Shown one piece after another: positions 24,270 to 35,031 of a stretch of 64,000 bases of DNA. A program made the position numbers and the translations under genes. Origin of the DNA: Boswellia sacra. Its lineage: Eukaryota > Streptophyta > Magnoliopsida > Sapindales > Burseraceae. The notes under the pieces are model-generated. The model was not told the DNA's origin. It saw only the letters and a list, made by a program, of their open reading frames with translations, and ran no database searches. The stretch is taken from contig SNVD02013187.1 in NCBI GenBank assembly GCA_013180625.2, positions 1 to 64,000 on the forward strand, read 5' to 3'. Position 1 is the first letter of the stretch, and each line of letters starts with the position of its first letter.

Positions 24270-26343
24270 TGTAGAAAATATGACTAAGGGTATTTGAGTA
24301 ATTTTATGAGAATTGGGTTGGATAATAGAAGTGGGCTTGTGTTGGAAATTGGTAAAGGGGAATTGGGTTTGAATTTGAAATGGTTGGACTTAGGCCCATT
24401 GAGCCAAGGCCTCATGTATATAAGAGATGGGGTTTTCTAGAATGAAGGGAAGAAAAAAAAAAAGAAAAAGAAGAGAAGAGGAGAAAGAGTTCACGGTTCC
24501 AGGAAGGAAAAGAAGAGAAAAAGAAGAAGTGAAAGGAGAAGAAGGAAGAGAGAAGAAAAATTTCAAGAAGCTTAGCTTGGAAAACAAGTAGGAGATTCTA
24601 ACACTATACTTACTTCATGTTATGTGTTTTGTTATTGAATTGATATTGTTGTTATGTATGTGACATGTTTTGACTTGAATTCTTGGTTGCTTGGATGATG
24701 AATTATGAGTGAAGTGCTTATTGCAAGTTGTTTGTTGTGATTGCATGAAGAATTATGTGTGAATTGGAGTGTTGTTGAAGTGGAGTAGAGATGATTTTGT
24801 GAGAAGTGCAGTTTATGTGACTGTCTTGTGTTGATTGAGTTGATGCGTTTTTCTGGATTGAGAATTGTATGATTTCTCATTTGATTTGGAAAATAGACGT
24901 ATTAAGCTTTAATTAGCTGTTGATTTCGTTGAATTTAGAGTTAAAACGGATTTTTGGTGAATTTTTGAAGTTGGGAGTTGAATTCTGGAAATGGGACGTT
25001 TTGAACCAATTCTGGAATTCGGTTCTGGTGTTTCGCTCGACAGTGAACAGTGTCGAGTGAACAGTATTCGAGTGTTCGAGTGAACAGTATTCGAGTGTCG
25101 AGTGAACAGTGTCGGGTGTTCGAGTGAACAGTGTCGAGAAAACAGTGTTCTCGAATGAACAGTATTTCGAGTAAACAGTGTCGAGTGAATAGTATTCTCG
25201 AATGAACAGTGTCGAGTGAACAGTGTCGAGTGTCGAGAAAAATTTCAGAACCACCCCAAATTGACTGTATAATTCCCAAAAAGTCCTGGATTTTGCGCAA
25301 AAATCATATTTTCTTAAGATTTATCATAGTAATGATATTGTAAGACTATTAATGTATGCATTGGACCTTGGATGGGCCGTTTTGTATACGGATCCAAGGA
25401 GAATGCTGATAAAAGGATGATGTGATGTGTTGGACCTTGGGTGGACCGTCTTGTATACGGACCTAAGGGGAACACGGATATAATGATACGAGGTGTTGGA
25501 CCTTGGGTGGACCGTTATGTATACGGACCTAAGGGGAACACGGATATGATGATGTGATGTGTTGGACCTTGGGTGGACCGTTTTGTATACGGACCTAAGG
25601 GGAACACGGATATAATGATATGAGGTGTTGGACCTTGGGTGGACCGTTCTGTATACGGACCTAAGGGGAACACGGATATGATGATGTGATGTGTTGGACC
25701 TTGGGTGGACCGTTTTGTATACGGACCTAAGGGGAACACGGATATAATGATATGAGGTGTTGGACCTTGGGTGGACCGTTCTGTATACGGACCTAAGGGG
25801 AACACGAATGTTTCGATATGATGTGTTGGACCTTGGGTGGACCGTTCTGTATACGGACCTAAGGGGAACACGAATAGAAATTTCATGTGTGAACGAACAT
25901 AACAGTTTGATATATTAGTATTGGATGCCTACTCCTGTGATTGAATGTTTGTGGAATGTGAATAATTTCGTATAATGTTAGAACTTTCCTACTGGGCTTT
26001 AGGCTCACCCCCTGCCTCCACAGGTACACAGAAGGACGCTCATCCTAGAGATGTCCCAGAGCTTTCTTAGGAGTCTGGAGTCAGTATGCATATAATTTTG
26101 GGGACTGTCTTGATTCTCCTAGTATGTAATGAGAGATTTTGCTTGGTGACAATTAACTGATGTAGTGATTTTGTCACCAGTGTATGTAAAATTAATTTTG
26201 AACAAATCGTCATAAGTTGTAATGAATTCTTGTGATGTATATATAAAAAAAAAAATTTATGAGATATGGATGACGTAATTTGTATTAAATTCTTATTCAA
26301 TCACACCCTAAAATCTCTAAATAAGAGATGTTAGGGCGTGACA
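24270..26343 (+). repeat. Tekay 3' LTR
   Basis: Begins TGTAGAAAATATG and ends GTGACA, followed by the target duplication. It contains the same modules as the 5' LTR: TATA box 24417-24424, GTGAACAGT stretch 25035-25240 and tandem array 25363-25877. It lacks the 63 bp near the start of the 5' LTR; the junction lies at TAGA, which borders that segment on both sides in the 5' LTR. Confidence 0.9.
25363..25877 (+). repeat. Tandem array of eight ~66-bp units in the 3' LTR
   Basis: The same unit as in the 5' LTR array, again eight copies. The order of the two unit types differs: units 2 and 3 carry their own variants (GTCTTGTAT, GTTATGTAT), and the last two are both of the GTTCTGTAT type. The arrays have therefore been rearranged or converted since insertion, or during the last reverse transcription. 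Confidence 0.88.
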
Positions 26344-26348
26344 GTACC
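26344..26348. other. Target-site duplication GTACC, right copy
   Basis: Matches 17235-17239 exactly and closes the Tekay insertion. Confidence 0.85.
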
Positions 26349-26594
26349 AAACTAAAACAAAAATGATAGAAGGCACAAAATCTCATTGAATTGAATTTAA
26401 ACAAAATAATCACTACTCTTCATGCTTCAAACTAACGACTAAAAGGGCTAATGCAGATGAAATTTTGTGACTTCTTTTAAAGAAACCAAAACGCCATCTT
26501 AAGTCAACTCATTTATCTCTATGATTTTTAAGCATCAACCAAGTAACCCTTTCTAAAGGTGAGCCCTCAAAGGTATGAAAGACCTAGCCATTTA

Positions 26595-27682
26595 GGGCAC
26601 GTTTGGGACTCCGGACTGGACTGGACTGGACTGAGATTAGGATTGGGATTGGGATTGGACTAGATTGGACTGGATTACATATAATGCTATCTTATGTTTG
26701 GTGTAGTATGGGACTGGACTATATTAGTATATTATAAACTTTTAAAACATCTATTTTTAAATATAAACGAATTTAATTTTCTTCAAGTTTAATTTATTAT
26801 TACATCATATTTATAGCTAATTAAATATTTAAATATATTTCAAAATTATTTTTATTTAAAAATTATTAAATATCATTATTTTATGAAAAAGTAAGATTTT
26901 TAATATTATTTAATATGAATTTAATAATATTATTTTTTGTTTATTTATTATATTTCAACTATAATATTATTAATTATAATAAAAATAAAATTATATTACA
27001 TTTTGAATATAATTTTATGAATTATTATAAACATAAAAATTGCATTATAATGGAAAATAAAATATTTATAATAAAAATATTTTATTACATCATTATTAAA
27101 TATTTAAATATAGTTACAAATTATATTTATTTAAAAAATTATTAAATATTACTATTTTATGAAAAAGTAAATATTTTCAATATTATTTAATATGAATTTA
27201 ATAATATTTTATTTTATTTATTATTATTTTATATTTTTATTATAATATTGTCAATTATAATAAAAATTTGTAATATTATGGAAAATAAAATATTTATAAT
27301 AAAAATTTTATTTATTACATAACAATTAAATATAGCTAAAAATTATATTTATTGAAAACTTGTTAAATATTACTCTTTTATTCAGAATTAAGTATTTTTA
27401 ATATTATTTAATATAAGTTTAATAATATTTATTTTTATTTATTATTATATTATATTTTAATTATAATATTATCAATTATAATAAAAATAAAAATTTTTGT
27501 AAAACTTTGGGACTATTGAGTCCCATGGTTCCACATGGGACAACTTGTCTCATGAGATTGGCACTATTGGCACTAACAATAATGCAATTCCAATCTCTTC
27601 TTAAAATGCCAAACAAGATATTGGACTATTTATCCCAAAATATAGTCCAATCCTGCGTTAGTCCCCCTTCCCAAACGGGCCC
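26595..27682. mobile_element. PIF/Harbinger-like non-autonomous element, 1.09 kb
   Basis: Ends are GGGCACGTTTGGGA on the left and GGGCCCGTTTGGGA on the right (minus strand), flanked by TTA at 26592-26594 and 27683-27685. The first LTR copy of the outer element (near 14510) runs straight through this point without the insertion. Beside the left end are short direct repeats of GGACT and GGATT/GGGATT. The interior is very AT-rich, with repeated TTTAATAATATT-type blocks and no transposase. Confidence 0.8.
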
Positions 27683-28548
27683 TTAGAGCTAAGCAAGAAC
27701 TATGATACACAGGATGAGGCCACCACTTTCTATCAAAATAAGCCCTCAGTTTGGTAAGCCATATAGCCCTATATGGATGGCGAAATTACATAGTAACTCA
27801 TAGTTTCACCCATGGTTTCATTCATTCTGCAGTCACAAAACATCAATATCACAAGTCCTTTGAGGCCACCAAATTGAGGTTTCATTCGATAATGATTCGA
27901 CATCAATGAACTAGTTAACTCATTGATTAATAAGTCATCCAAGCTTCAATGTCATTATTCATAAATAAGGTAATATTGATTGGCCACGTGGTAACATTTT
28001 AGTACTTTAAAACTGGGGTTGTGAACTCACTCAAGAATCCTCTAAAATAATACATAAGGTCTTGGGTCACCTCATATCCATGGATAACTAGTATCTAGGC
28101 TACACATTAAAGATCCTCTATATAAAAAGATTCTCTTTTCCCTAAGAAGATATTTGGAGCATTATGATTTATCCTTTTCTCTTTCTCTTCCAACCTCCAT
28201 AGCCATTATCACATTGATTTTCTTCACGAAAACAATTTCCCACTTATTTTCACCATAAAGATTCATCCTAAATTGACTTGATCATCGGAGGTCAACACTG
28301 ATGAAAACCGGAAGTTCCCTTACCATTTTTGTGTGTTGTAGCTTCTAGAGGATACTTGGAATGATGTAAGATATTTTAACCACATGGAAAAACCTTGGAG
28401 CCTTTAGAGCAACAACCTTGCATTGAAGAAGGAGATCGCTACGTCAACCACCATTGCCATCGTGCCAAAGATTTCCTCCTATTGTTTGAACCTCATTTGA
28501 TCCCATACTTTTCACCATTTCCCATTTCCCAATTCCACCAACCAATGT

Positions 28549-30024
28549 TGTTGGAAAGTGTTGTAATTAGGTTGTAATTAAGGGCTGAGACGAAGGGTTG
28601 TAATGGAGGCTATAATCGAGGGATGTAATACAGTAATTATGAATTAGACTATTAATAGGAAATAGTTATTAGGTTCTTGATTTTAACTCCATAATTTTTT
28701 AGCGGGCAATAATCAAAAACTACCCTTGAGATTTGGAAAATCACTACTCATATCTAAGGTTTGGCATTTTTAATCAAACGCTTCTCCAAACATTAAGAAA
28801 TACATCGCAAACACCCTTAATTAACAGAACCATTTGCTACCCTAACGATAGAAGGGTAAATGAGTAAATCAATTAAAATCCAATTTAAAAAAATCCCAAA
28901 TATCTCTCTCTCCATCTTCTTTCTCACCTCACCCTCTCTTCTCTCCGTCTTTTTTGCTTCTCGCCTCTTACTGCATCTCCAACTAAAAGGATTGAATATT
29001 CTTCTTTTCAAAGGTAGTCTTGTGATCTGCATAATTTAGTTCTTTTGCTTTAATTACATTCGAACAATATCTTGGAAGATGTTTAATGAATTTTTTTTCA
29101 TTTTTTCTATCAATTGTTAAATTAAATTCTTAGTTTAACCAGTAATGTAGCACCAACATTTTAGCATCCATTTTAGACCATGTCAACATTTAACAACCTG
29201 TTTGGCTATTTCGAAGTAATTCTTTCAGAGTTCTTTGTCAACTGTCATGCACAATTTTACCCAACTCTGTCTCATCATGGATTCTTATCTTTTCTCTTCC
29301 TTTGGTGGAGCTTTTGAAGTTGTTTAGTGTGATTTTGAGGCTGGTATAGAAGGAAAGTTTGTAGAGGAGGAGTCGATCCATAAGTTGGTGGTGAAGGTGG
29401 TCGAAGATGCACTGGTCGGCGACGGTGAATAATGATTATTGGTGAAGTCAACCCGGCTTTTTGCACTTTTGAGAGGCTTCTAGTGGTTTTTTGGAGTCGA
29501 TGATTAAGGGAAGTTTGATGAAAATGGCCCGATCTATCGGTTGGTAAGGTTGGTGATGTGTGACGCGCTGGATGGAGAGTGTGAATAGTGATTCCGGTGT
29601 GAACAATATCAGGTGAATATGTTTCATTCTGTGTCTAGTTTGCAGTTTGACTAGCAAAGCTGGTTCCAAGGGTGTGTGACTAGTTTCAAGGGGGGATGGT
29701 GGTGCCTGCAACAGTTGAATTTTTAGGTGGTGGCTATTTGATTTTTTTATTGGATTTTAATTAATTTACTTATTTACCCTTCTATCATTAGGATAGCCAA
29801 TGGTTTCTGTTAATTAGGACTGTTTGTGATGTATTTTTTAAAGGTTAGAAAAGTGTTTGATTAAAAATGACAAACCTTGTATATAAGTGATGATTTCCCA
29901 AACCTCAAAGGTAGTTTCTAATGATTGCCTATTTTTTAGCTTATTAGGTTGACTTCTATCTCTTGTATATTGTATATTTCTCTAAAGAAATATAATCTAA
30001 ACAATTTTACTCCATATTTGTTCA
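28549..30024. mobile_element. Short solo LTR (Copia-like), itself interrupted
   Basis: The outer LTR is interrupted between accaatg and ctctat(a/g)gttgaaa relative to the first LTR copy. The inserted DNA begins TGTTGGAAAGTG and ends near atttgttca, typical LTR-like termini. Without the nested Mutator-like element it would be about 240 bp. Edges are approximate and the target duplication is unclear. Confidence 0.4.
28704..29930. mobile_element. Mutator-like (MULE) non-autonomous element with long inverted repeats
   Basis: A perfect 10-bp duplication ATTTTTTAGC flanks it (28694-28703 and 29931-29940). The terminal inverted repeats are about 180 bp long: left arm 28704-28885, right arm about 29745-29930. 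Both show ACTACC near the ends and share TTTTTAATCAAAC and AGAAGGGTAAAT. Long arms with a 9-11-bp duplication define the Mutator superfamily. The 0.85-kb interior has no transposase. Its right half (29330-29700) is GC-richer and may be captured host sequence, but I do not recognise it. Confidence 0.82.
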
Positions 30025-30190
30025 ATTGCAACTCTATGGTTGAAAGCATGCTTTCCAAACACTAATCTCTTCATAAATAACCACTTCCATCATTTTGCAG
30101 CCAATATCTCTCGAGGGCATTTCTTCATTTCTTTTAATCCATTTTGAACTTGTGTTTGATTTTGGTTGGTGTAATTTTTATGCATAAACA

Positions 30191-32479
30191 TTTTTATTAA
30201 ATCTCCACAAATTTTAAAGAATAAATATTCTAAATTTTATAAAGTCAAAAAAAAAAAACTCTAAGATGAGTATTTAAGTGCCATTTGATCTTTTTTGTAA
30301 GAATTGTTTTTTAAAGGGTGAAAAACAAAATGAAAACACAAATTAAATTTTGCATCTCGAAGATTAATAGAGAATGCATTCAATGTAGTTTTTTTTTTTT
30401 TTTGGGAACAACCTCAAAATGAAAACAACAAATAAAGTAGATTCAATGGATTTGTTTTGTAATGATGTAAAGATAATTGTATCGTAATTATCAAATTATT
30501 TTATTGGTATAAATAAATCACTTTAAAAATCAATTAATTAAATCAGTCATAAATATTGAAAAGATATTTTAAAAATGCTTTACTTTTTTAGTCCTCGCAA
30601 GTATCTTCTTGTTTTACCTCTTTAATATAACGAAGAATTACATGATCAACCCATTTATTACCTTGATCAATGAATGATATATCGATAAGGAGTTGCATAT
30701 ACATTTCTTTTCTCATTCATAACTAATATGAATTCCAAGTTTGCTTTGTACCTCTTGGAGGTTCTTTATAATGGTTTTCTTGCATACATTGTTTCAAATA
30801 GGAAAAACCAGAAAATAAAATTTGAAAAGATAATTAATATCACCTTGGTTCAAAATTATAAAATTAGAGTAAAGATTACAATCATATTAGTGCATATTTT
30901 TTAGTTAAATGATTTGCTCATTTATCCTTTAAAGAGAAAAAACCTGAAGAAGGTTTAATTCTTGACCGGTGTGAGATGACTTTATTTTAATAAAATTGAA
31001 AAATACGAAAAATAGTTAAAAAAAAGGGAGACTTTGAGTTGTAGTAGTCTAGTAGAATCATAATTAGTTTTGGATACTTAATTAAATAAGAATTTTTTAT
31101 TTGACTAACGAAGTTTAATATCAAAATATAAAATTTATCCTTAATTTCTCAAATACAAAGACATGACTTAATAGATCGATACATTGCTCGACAAATATTT
31201 AGCATCATTTGATAACACAACCATTACTAGTCACTTCTAGATGTTTAGTAATAATAAATAAATATTTAGTTATAAGATGTCAAACTGTGAAGTCGTTATG
31301 TTCTACAACTCAATATCTTGACTGAAAACTCAACACTTGCTTAGATTAAAAAAAGAAAAAAGTACTAAAACTAAAAATTGCTCCAATATTTGGCCCCTTC
31401 TTTTAATATTTTTTCAATAAAATTTGGTCGCACAAAATGTGCTAGCTCTTGCAAGATATTCATAACCTAATGAATATAGATTTACCATTATCTCCAAATG
31501 TAATTTACACCCTAAAATTTGATATTTGCAAGATTATATCTTAAAACTTTTTTGTATAAAAGAAATTATCAATCCTCTAAAATTTTAATTTAAAACCCTA
31601 AATATTGGCATTAGCAAGATTTAATCTTACCAATATTTATCATTAAAAGTGAAATTAAAGACTGAAATATTTTATTTCAAATATTTGTATTAATTGATAC
31701 AATAATTTGAAGATATGCTCAATCTATCAACGAAAATTTTGTTCCAAAGCTAATATATTAATGGAGAAAAAACATGGAGTCCCCACCTTGTGCAAATGAT
31801 CTCTTTATCATAAAGGTCGGTCGGATAACGATTACATTTGCCTAGTAATAATTGACTATTTCTCGACAATAGGCTAGAAATAGACATAGATGTGATTTGT
31901 TTGATATTAAAACTACTTTTAATTAAAATTTGATGCGATGTTACATTTTTATAATTATAATTTATATTGTTTAAAATATCAAGTCAATTCGCCAGCTATT
32001 TTTTTTTTCAGACAATCAAGTATAATTTTCTAAATTTTGGGGTAAATATTACAGTTCCATTCCTTCAGCTGGGTTTGGTTGTACTAAACCTAATGTGTTG
32101 GAAATATCAAACATCTTCAGCGTCAACCGCCGTTCATAAAGAAGTAAATTTTTTGACATTTAAATAGTTTTTCACAAATGCAAAAAATGTCTGATATATC
32201 ATTTGTTGTAATTTGTGAATTGTATTAAGTTGTGACATTTAAAGAGTTCTTTATAAATGCCAAATTTTGTGCTATATCATTTAAGTTTTGGTCTACACAT
32301 GTCATAGTTTGCTTTTTACAAACAGTCAACTTCGGAAATGTTATATATATATATATATATATATATATTTTTTGAAATCTCGAAAATAAAATAATTTATA
32401 AAATTGCAAATTTTCCTTTATCGCTGGATTCAAAAAAAAACACGATATTATTCCCAAAATTCATTTTCATAAAACAAAT
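30191..32479. other. Intergenic AT-rich DNA
   Basis: No gene recognised. It contains a degenerate direct repeat around 32140-32285 (tgacatttaaa.agtt.tt.. / tatatcattt) and a (TA)n microsatellite at 32342-32369. Confidence 0.45.
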
Positions 32480-33310
32480 TTTGTTCCGTTTTTGCCCCTG
32501 ATTTTATCCCCAATCTACAAACAGTTTCCCCATTCTTGTAAATCGTTTTTCACTCCTCTGCCCATTTCCTCTCGTTCTCCACCGAATACCACCTTCGAAC
32601 AGCCGCCTCCATCTGCCTTGCCACCATCGCCTTCTCCTCTCCTCTCCTTCTCCATCAGCGCCTGGGCCTTTCTCGGCCTCATCGCCTCTCCTCTCACCTC
32701 GTCATCTCTGCTCATCTTCGCCACCGTCAAAAGCAGAACAAGCGTAGTAGCCTGTTTCCATCGTCGTCGCCACCGTCACCAGCCTCGACATCAGCCGCTT
32801 ACCCATCAGCGCCGGGCCTTTCTCGGCCTCACCAGCTCTCATCTTGCCTCTTCCCATCCCCTCTCCTTCGCCACCATCGCCGATCTGCTCAGCTAAAACT
32901 CGAAACGGACTCTTTGTGCCGGGCAACGAACCGGGCTTTTGGGGAGGAGGTCACGGCGGAAACGCGAAACGGCGACTTTGCCGTGGCGAAGTACAACAGA
33001 ACTGTATTGAAGTTAAGAGAGTTGGTAGAAGTTTTGCTGCAAGGAAATGAAATGGGTCTTGAACTTATACTAGAAGGTGAAAACGAGCTCAGTGCCATTA
33101 GATTTTCTTTCTTTTCTACTCTTTCTCTGTGTTGGTTTCAGTTTAGTTTTTCTTGTCTGGAAGAGGAAGAAAACGCTGGAAGTGGAATGTTCGCTGCTTG
33201 CTGCAGTGAATGGGTTGGTTATGGCTGCTATTCCTGCAAGAAGCGAGAGCCAGAGGGATAACTTGGGTTGAGAGGTCAAATGGGTCGGATTTTCTTATTT
33301 TTGCCAAGCT
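32480..33310. other. GC-rich patch of unknown origin with coding-like texture
   Basis: This 0.8-kb block is much richer in C and G than its surroundings. The first half (32560-32880) is pyrimidine-rich and carries an imperfect repeat of ctttctcggcctca at about 32670 and 32818. The second half has overlapping ORFs on both strands; plus 32914-33261 (115 aa) includes LKLRELVEVLLQGNEMGLEL. I do not recognise any of these proteins and see no clear transposon ends. It could be a captured or retrocopied gene fragment, or the first exon of an unrecognised gene. Confidence 0.35.
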
Positions 33311-33578
33311 CAGGTCCGACTCAATATGGAATGGGCCGGATCTGCACATTTTGACCTATAATCTTGAAATTGACGATGTTACGGGATTACCATTAGATTA
33401 GTACCAAGCTTTGACGATTGACATTAAAATGGTGGATATTATTGGCAATCATAAATCGTAAGAATTTATCAGTCATTACCATGATTACCATTTTTAGTTT
33501 TTCTTCACTTAACAACAACAATAATCATCATCAATACAATAACTAATTAATTCCTATTATAAATTCATAATTATACTT

Positions 33579-33790
33579 ATCTTGTTTTTAAAATTTCAAT
33601 TCTAGAATTCATTTCTAAATACATATCTTATTTTTGTTTATAAAATTTTAATTCTAAAAAATATTTTCAAACGCATATCTTATTTTTGTTTTCAAAATTC
33701 TAATTCTAAAAAATATTTTCAAACGTATATTTTATTTTTATTTTTAAAATTTCAATTCTAAAAAATATTTTTAAATATATATCCTTTATT
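33579..33790. repeat. Tandem repeat, about four units of ~50 bp
   Basis: Units of the form TATCTTATTTTTGTTT...AATTCTAAAAAATATTTTCAAACG(C/T)A repeat about four times with increasing divergence at the edges. No coding content. Confidence 0.7.
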
Positions 33791-34127
33791 TAAAATATAT
33801 TTTCTGAATTCAAGAAATTTATTTTCTAAATCATTTTAGAAATAAAAACACATAAAAAGAAAAACACACCCAAAGTTTTGAGCCAATAGAATTGTATTTG
33901 ATTCCAAGTCATAACATCACAAGCCCCAACCTCAGCAAGACTGGCCGGGCCCACTTTCACTGGCTTTAAAAGAATTGCAGCTTTCCATCTGCGATGTGAA
34001 CTGAACAGCATTACATCACTAACATTTGAGGGAAATAAAAATAAAAAGTAAAAGAAGAAAAGGGTAAATACTTACCTAATCAAACTTTCTCAAATGCTAA
34101 CGCTGAGTTCATTTATATTTGATGAAA

Positions 34128-35023
34128 TAGAGTGTTTGTTAGTTTAGATCCGATAGATTTATTTAATAACTAATTCAATTTAATAATGATCAATTTATAT
34201 ATTTTTTAATCTAATCCAATTTAATTAAATATTAAAATTTAATATAATCTGATTTAAAAAAAATTCATCCGATCCGATTCAATCCGATCTAATTTAAACT
34301 TTAAAAAATTTAAAAAAGAAAAAGTCCTATATGATTCAATGATAAACATAAGTTATTATATAAAAATGATAATATAAAGTTACCAGGTAAATTCAAATAT
34401 TGGTAAACCGTAATATAATAAATAAAAATTCATTTATAAATCGATTAATGTTCCTAACTAAAAACAACAATAAAAATTTAAATCATTCTAAAACAAATAA
34501 TATAATTTAAATAAATTTATAGGACTCCATGCAATAAACTACCTTGCATAAAATAGAACTTGAAAAAATTTATTGTTACATAATTGTATTAACTCAATAT
34601 CATCTATGCATATTAAAGAATGTCTTACAAACATGAATAAATAATTAATAAGTAACTAATAGTTTTTATATTAAGATAAATATAATTGATATGAAAAAAC
34701 AATTCATGAAATAAAAAATAATGATAACTAAGTTATATTTATACTTTCCAATTACACATAACACAGATATATTACATCAATGATCATCAAATATTAGTTT
34801 TAATTTTTAGATATTATATAGTTAATTTTATTACCTATTATTTGTATTGGATCGATTTATAATGGATTTTTATAATAGGATCCATTATCCGATCCAATTA
34901 ATTCGATTCTTAAAAATTTCAATCCAATCAAATCCGTCAATTGATCAAATTCAATCAAAATTGAATCGGTTTGGATTAGATCGATCGGTTTTGACGGATT
35001 GGATTGGATTTTGAACACCCCTA
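34128..35023. mobile_element. hAT-type non-autonomous element
   Basis: Ends are TAGAGTGTTTG on the left and TAGGGGTGTTC on the right (minus strand). An 8-bp duplication TGATGAAA lies at 34120-34127 and 35024-35031. The TAGGGGTGTTC..ATCC terminus is a familiar hAT end in plants. Subterminal regions contain many GATCCGAT / GATTGGATT motifs in both orientations, probably transposase-binding repeats. There is no transposase ORF. Confidence 0.78.
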
Positions 35024-35031
35024 TGATGAAA

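Larger units (their letters stand above)
17240..26343 (+). mobile_element. Tekay/Del-type Ty3-gypsy chromovirus, complete but broken
   Basis: A 9.1-kb LTR element with 5-bp target duplication GTACC, tRNA-Met primer-binding site, gag, protease, reverse transcriptase, RNase H, integrase with a C-terminal chromodomain-like tail, a polypurine tract and two long LTRs. Domain order PR-RT-RH-INT and the tail type place it in the Tekay (Del) chromovirus clade. Over the first roughly 620 bp shared by the LTRs I count about 8 substitutions and 2 single-base indels, so the insertion is fairly young. It cannot encode its enzymes as it stands because of four in-frame stops and one frameshift. Confidence 0.9.
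14376..30190 (+). mobile_element. Old Ty3/gypsy (Tat-like) LTR element, split by later insertions
   Basis: Two related LTR copies lie in direct orientation at 14376-15649 and 26452-30190. Shared blocks include the stretch around ctttctaaaggtgagccctc (14471 / 26545) and the LTR end around ttttggttggt. Between them are a degraded primer-binding site, a broken Gag start, about 1.2 kb of remnant sequence, the inserted Tekay element, then a purine run AAAAGGG just before the second LTR. The LTRs are clearly diverged, so the element is old. The true internal region is only about 1.7 kb. It is therefore either internally deleted or a non-autonomous (LARD-type) derivative. Target duplications are not clear. 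Confidence 0.65.
26452..30190 (+). repeat. 3' LTR of the outer Ty3/gypsy element, interrupted twice
   Basis: Begins TGCAGATGA after the purine run AAAAGGG (26441-26447) and ends near gcataaaca. Removing the Harbinger-like element and the solo LTR leaves about 1.17 kb that aligns with 14376-15649. It therefore serves as an empty-site reference for both insertions. Confidence 0.6.

Noticed and set aside
24390..24587. Minus ORF in the Tekay 3' LTR
   Set aside because: A low-complexity frame opposite the purine-rich LTR leader.
25363..25877. CRISPR-like appearance of regularly spaced repeats
   Set aside because: This is plant DNA; the units are contiguous variants without unique spacers, and the array is part of an LTR that exists twice.
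26915..27145. 76-aa plus-strand ORF
   Set aside because: Composed almost entirely of N, I, Y and K in the AT-rich interior of a MITE, a composition artefact.
28395..28577. 60-aa ORF in the outer 3' LTR
   Set aside because: It lies inside LTR sequence and is not open in the partner LTR, so it is a chance frame.
32492..32926. ORFs on both strands in the GC-rich island as separate genes
   Set aside because: They overlap in all frames because the GC-rich sequence has few stops. No motif or splice support. Kept only as an unexplained island.
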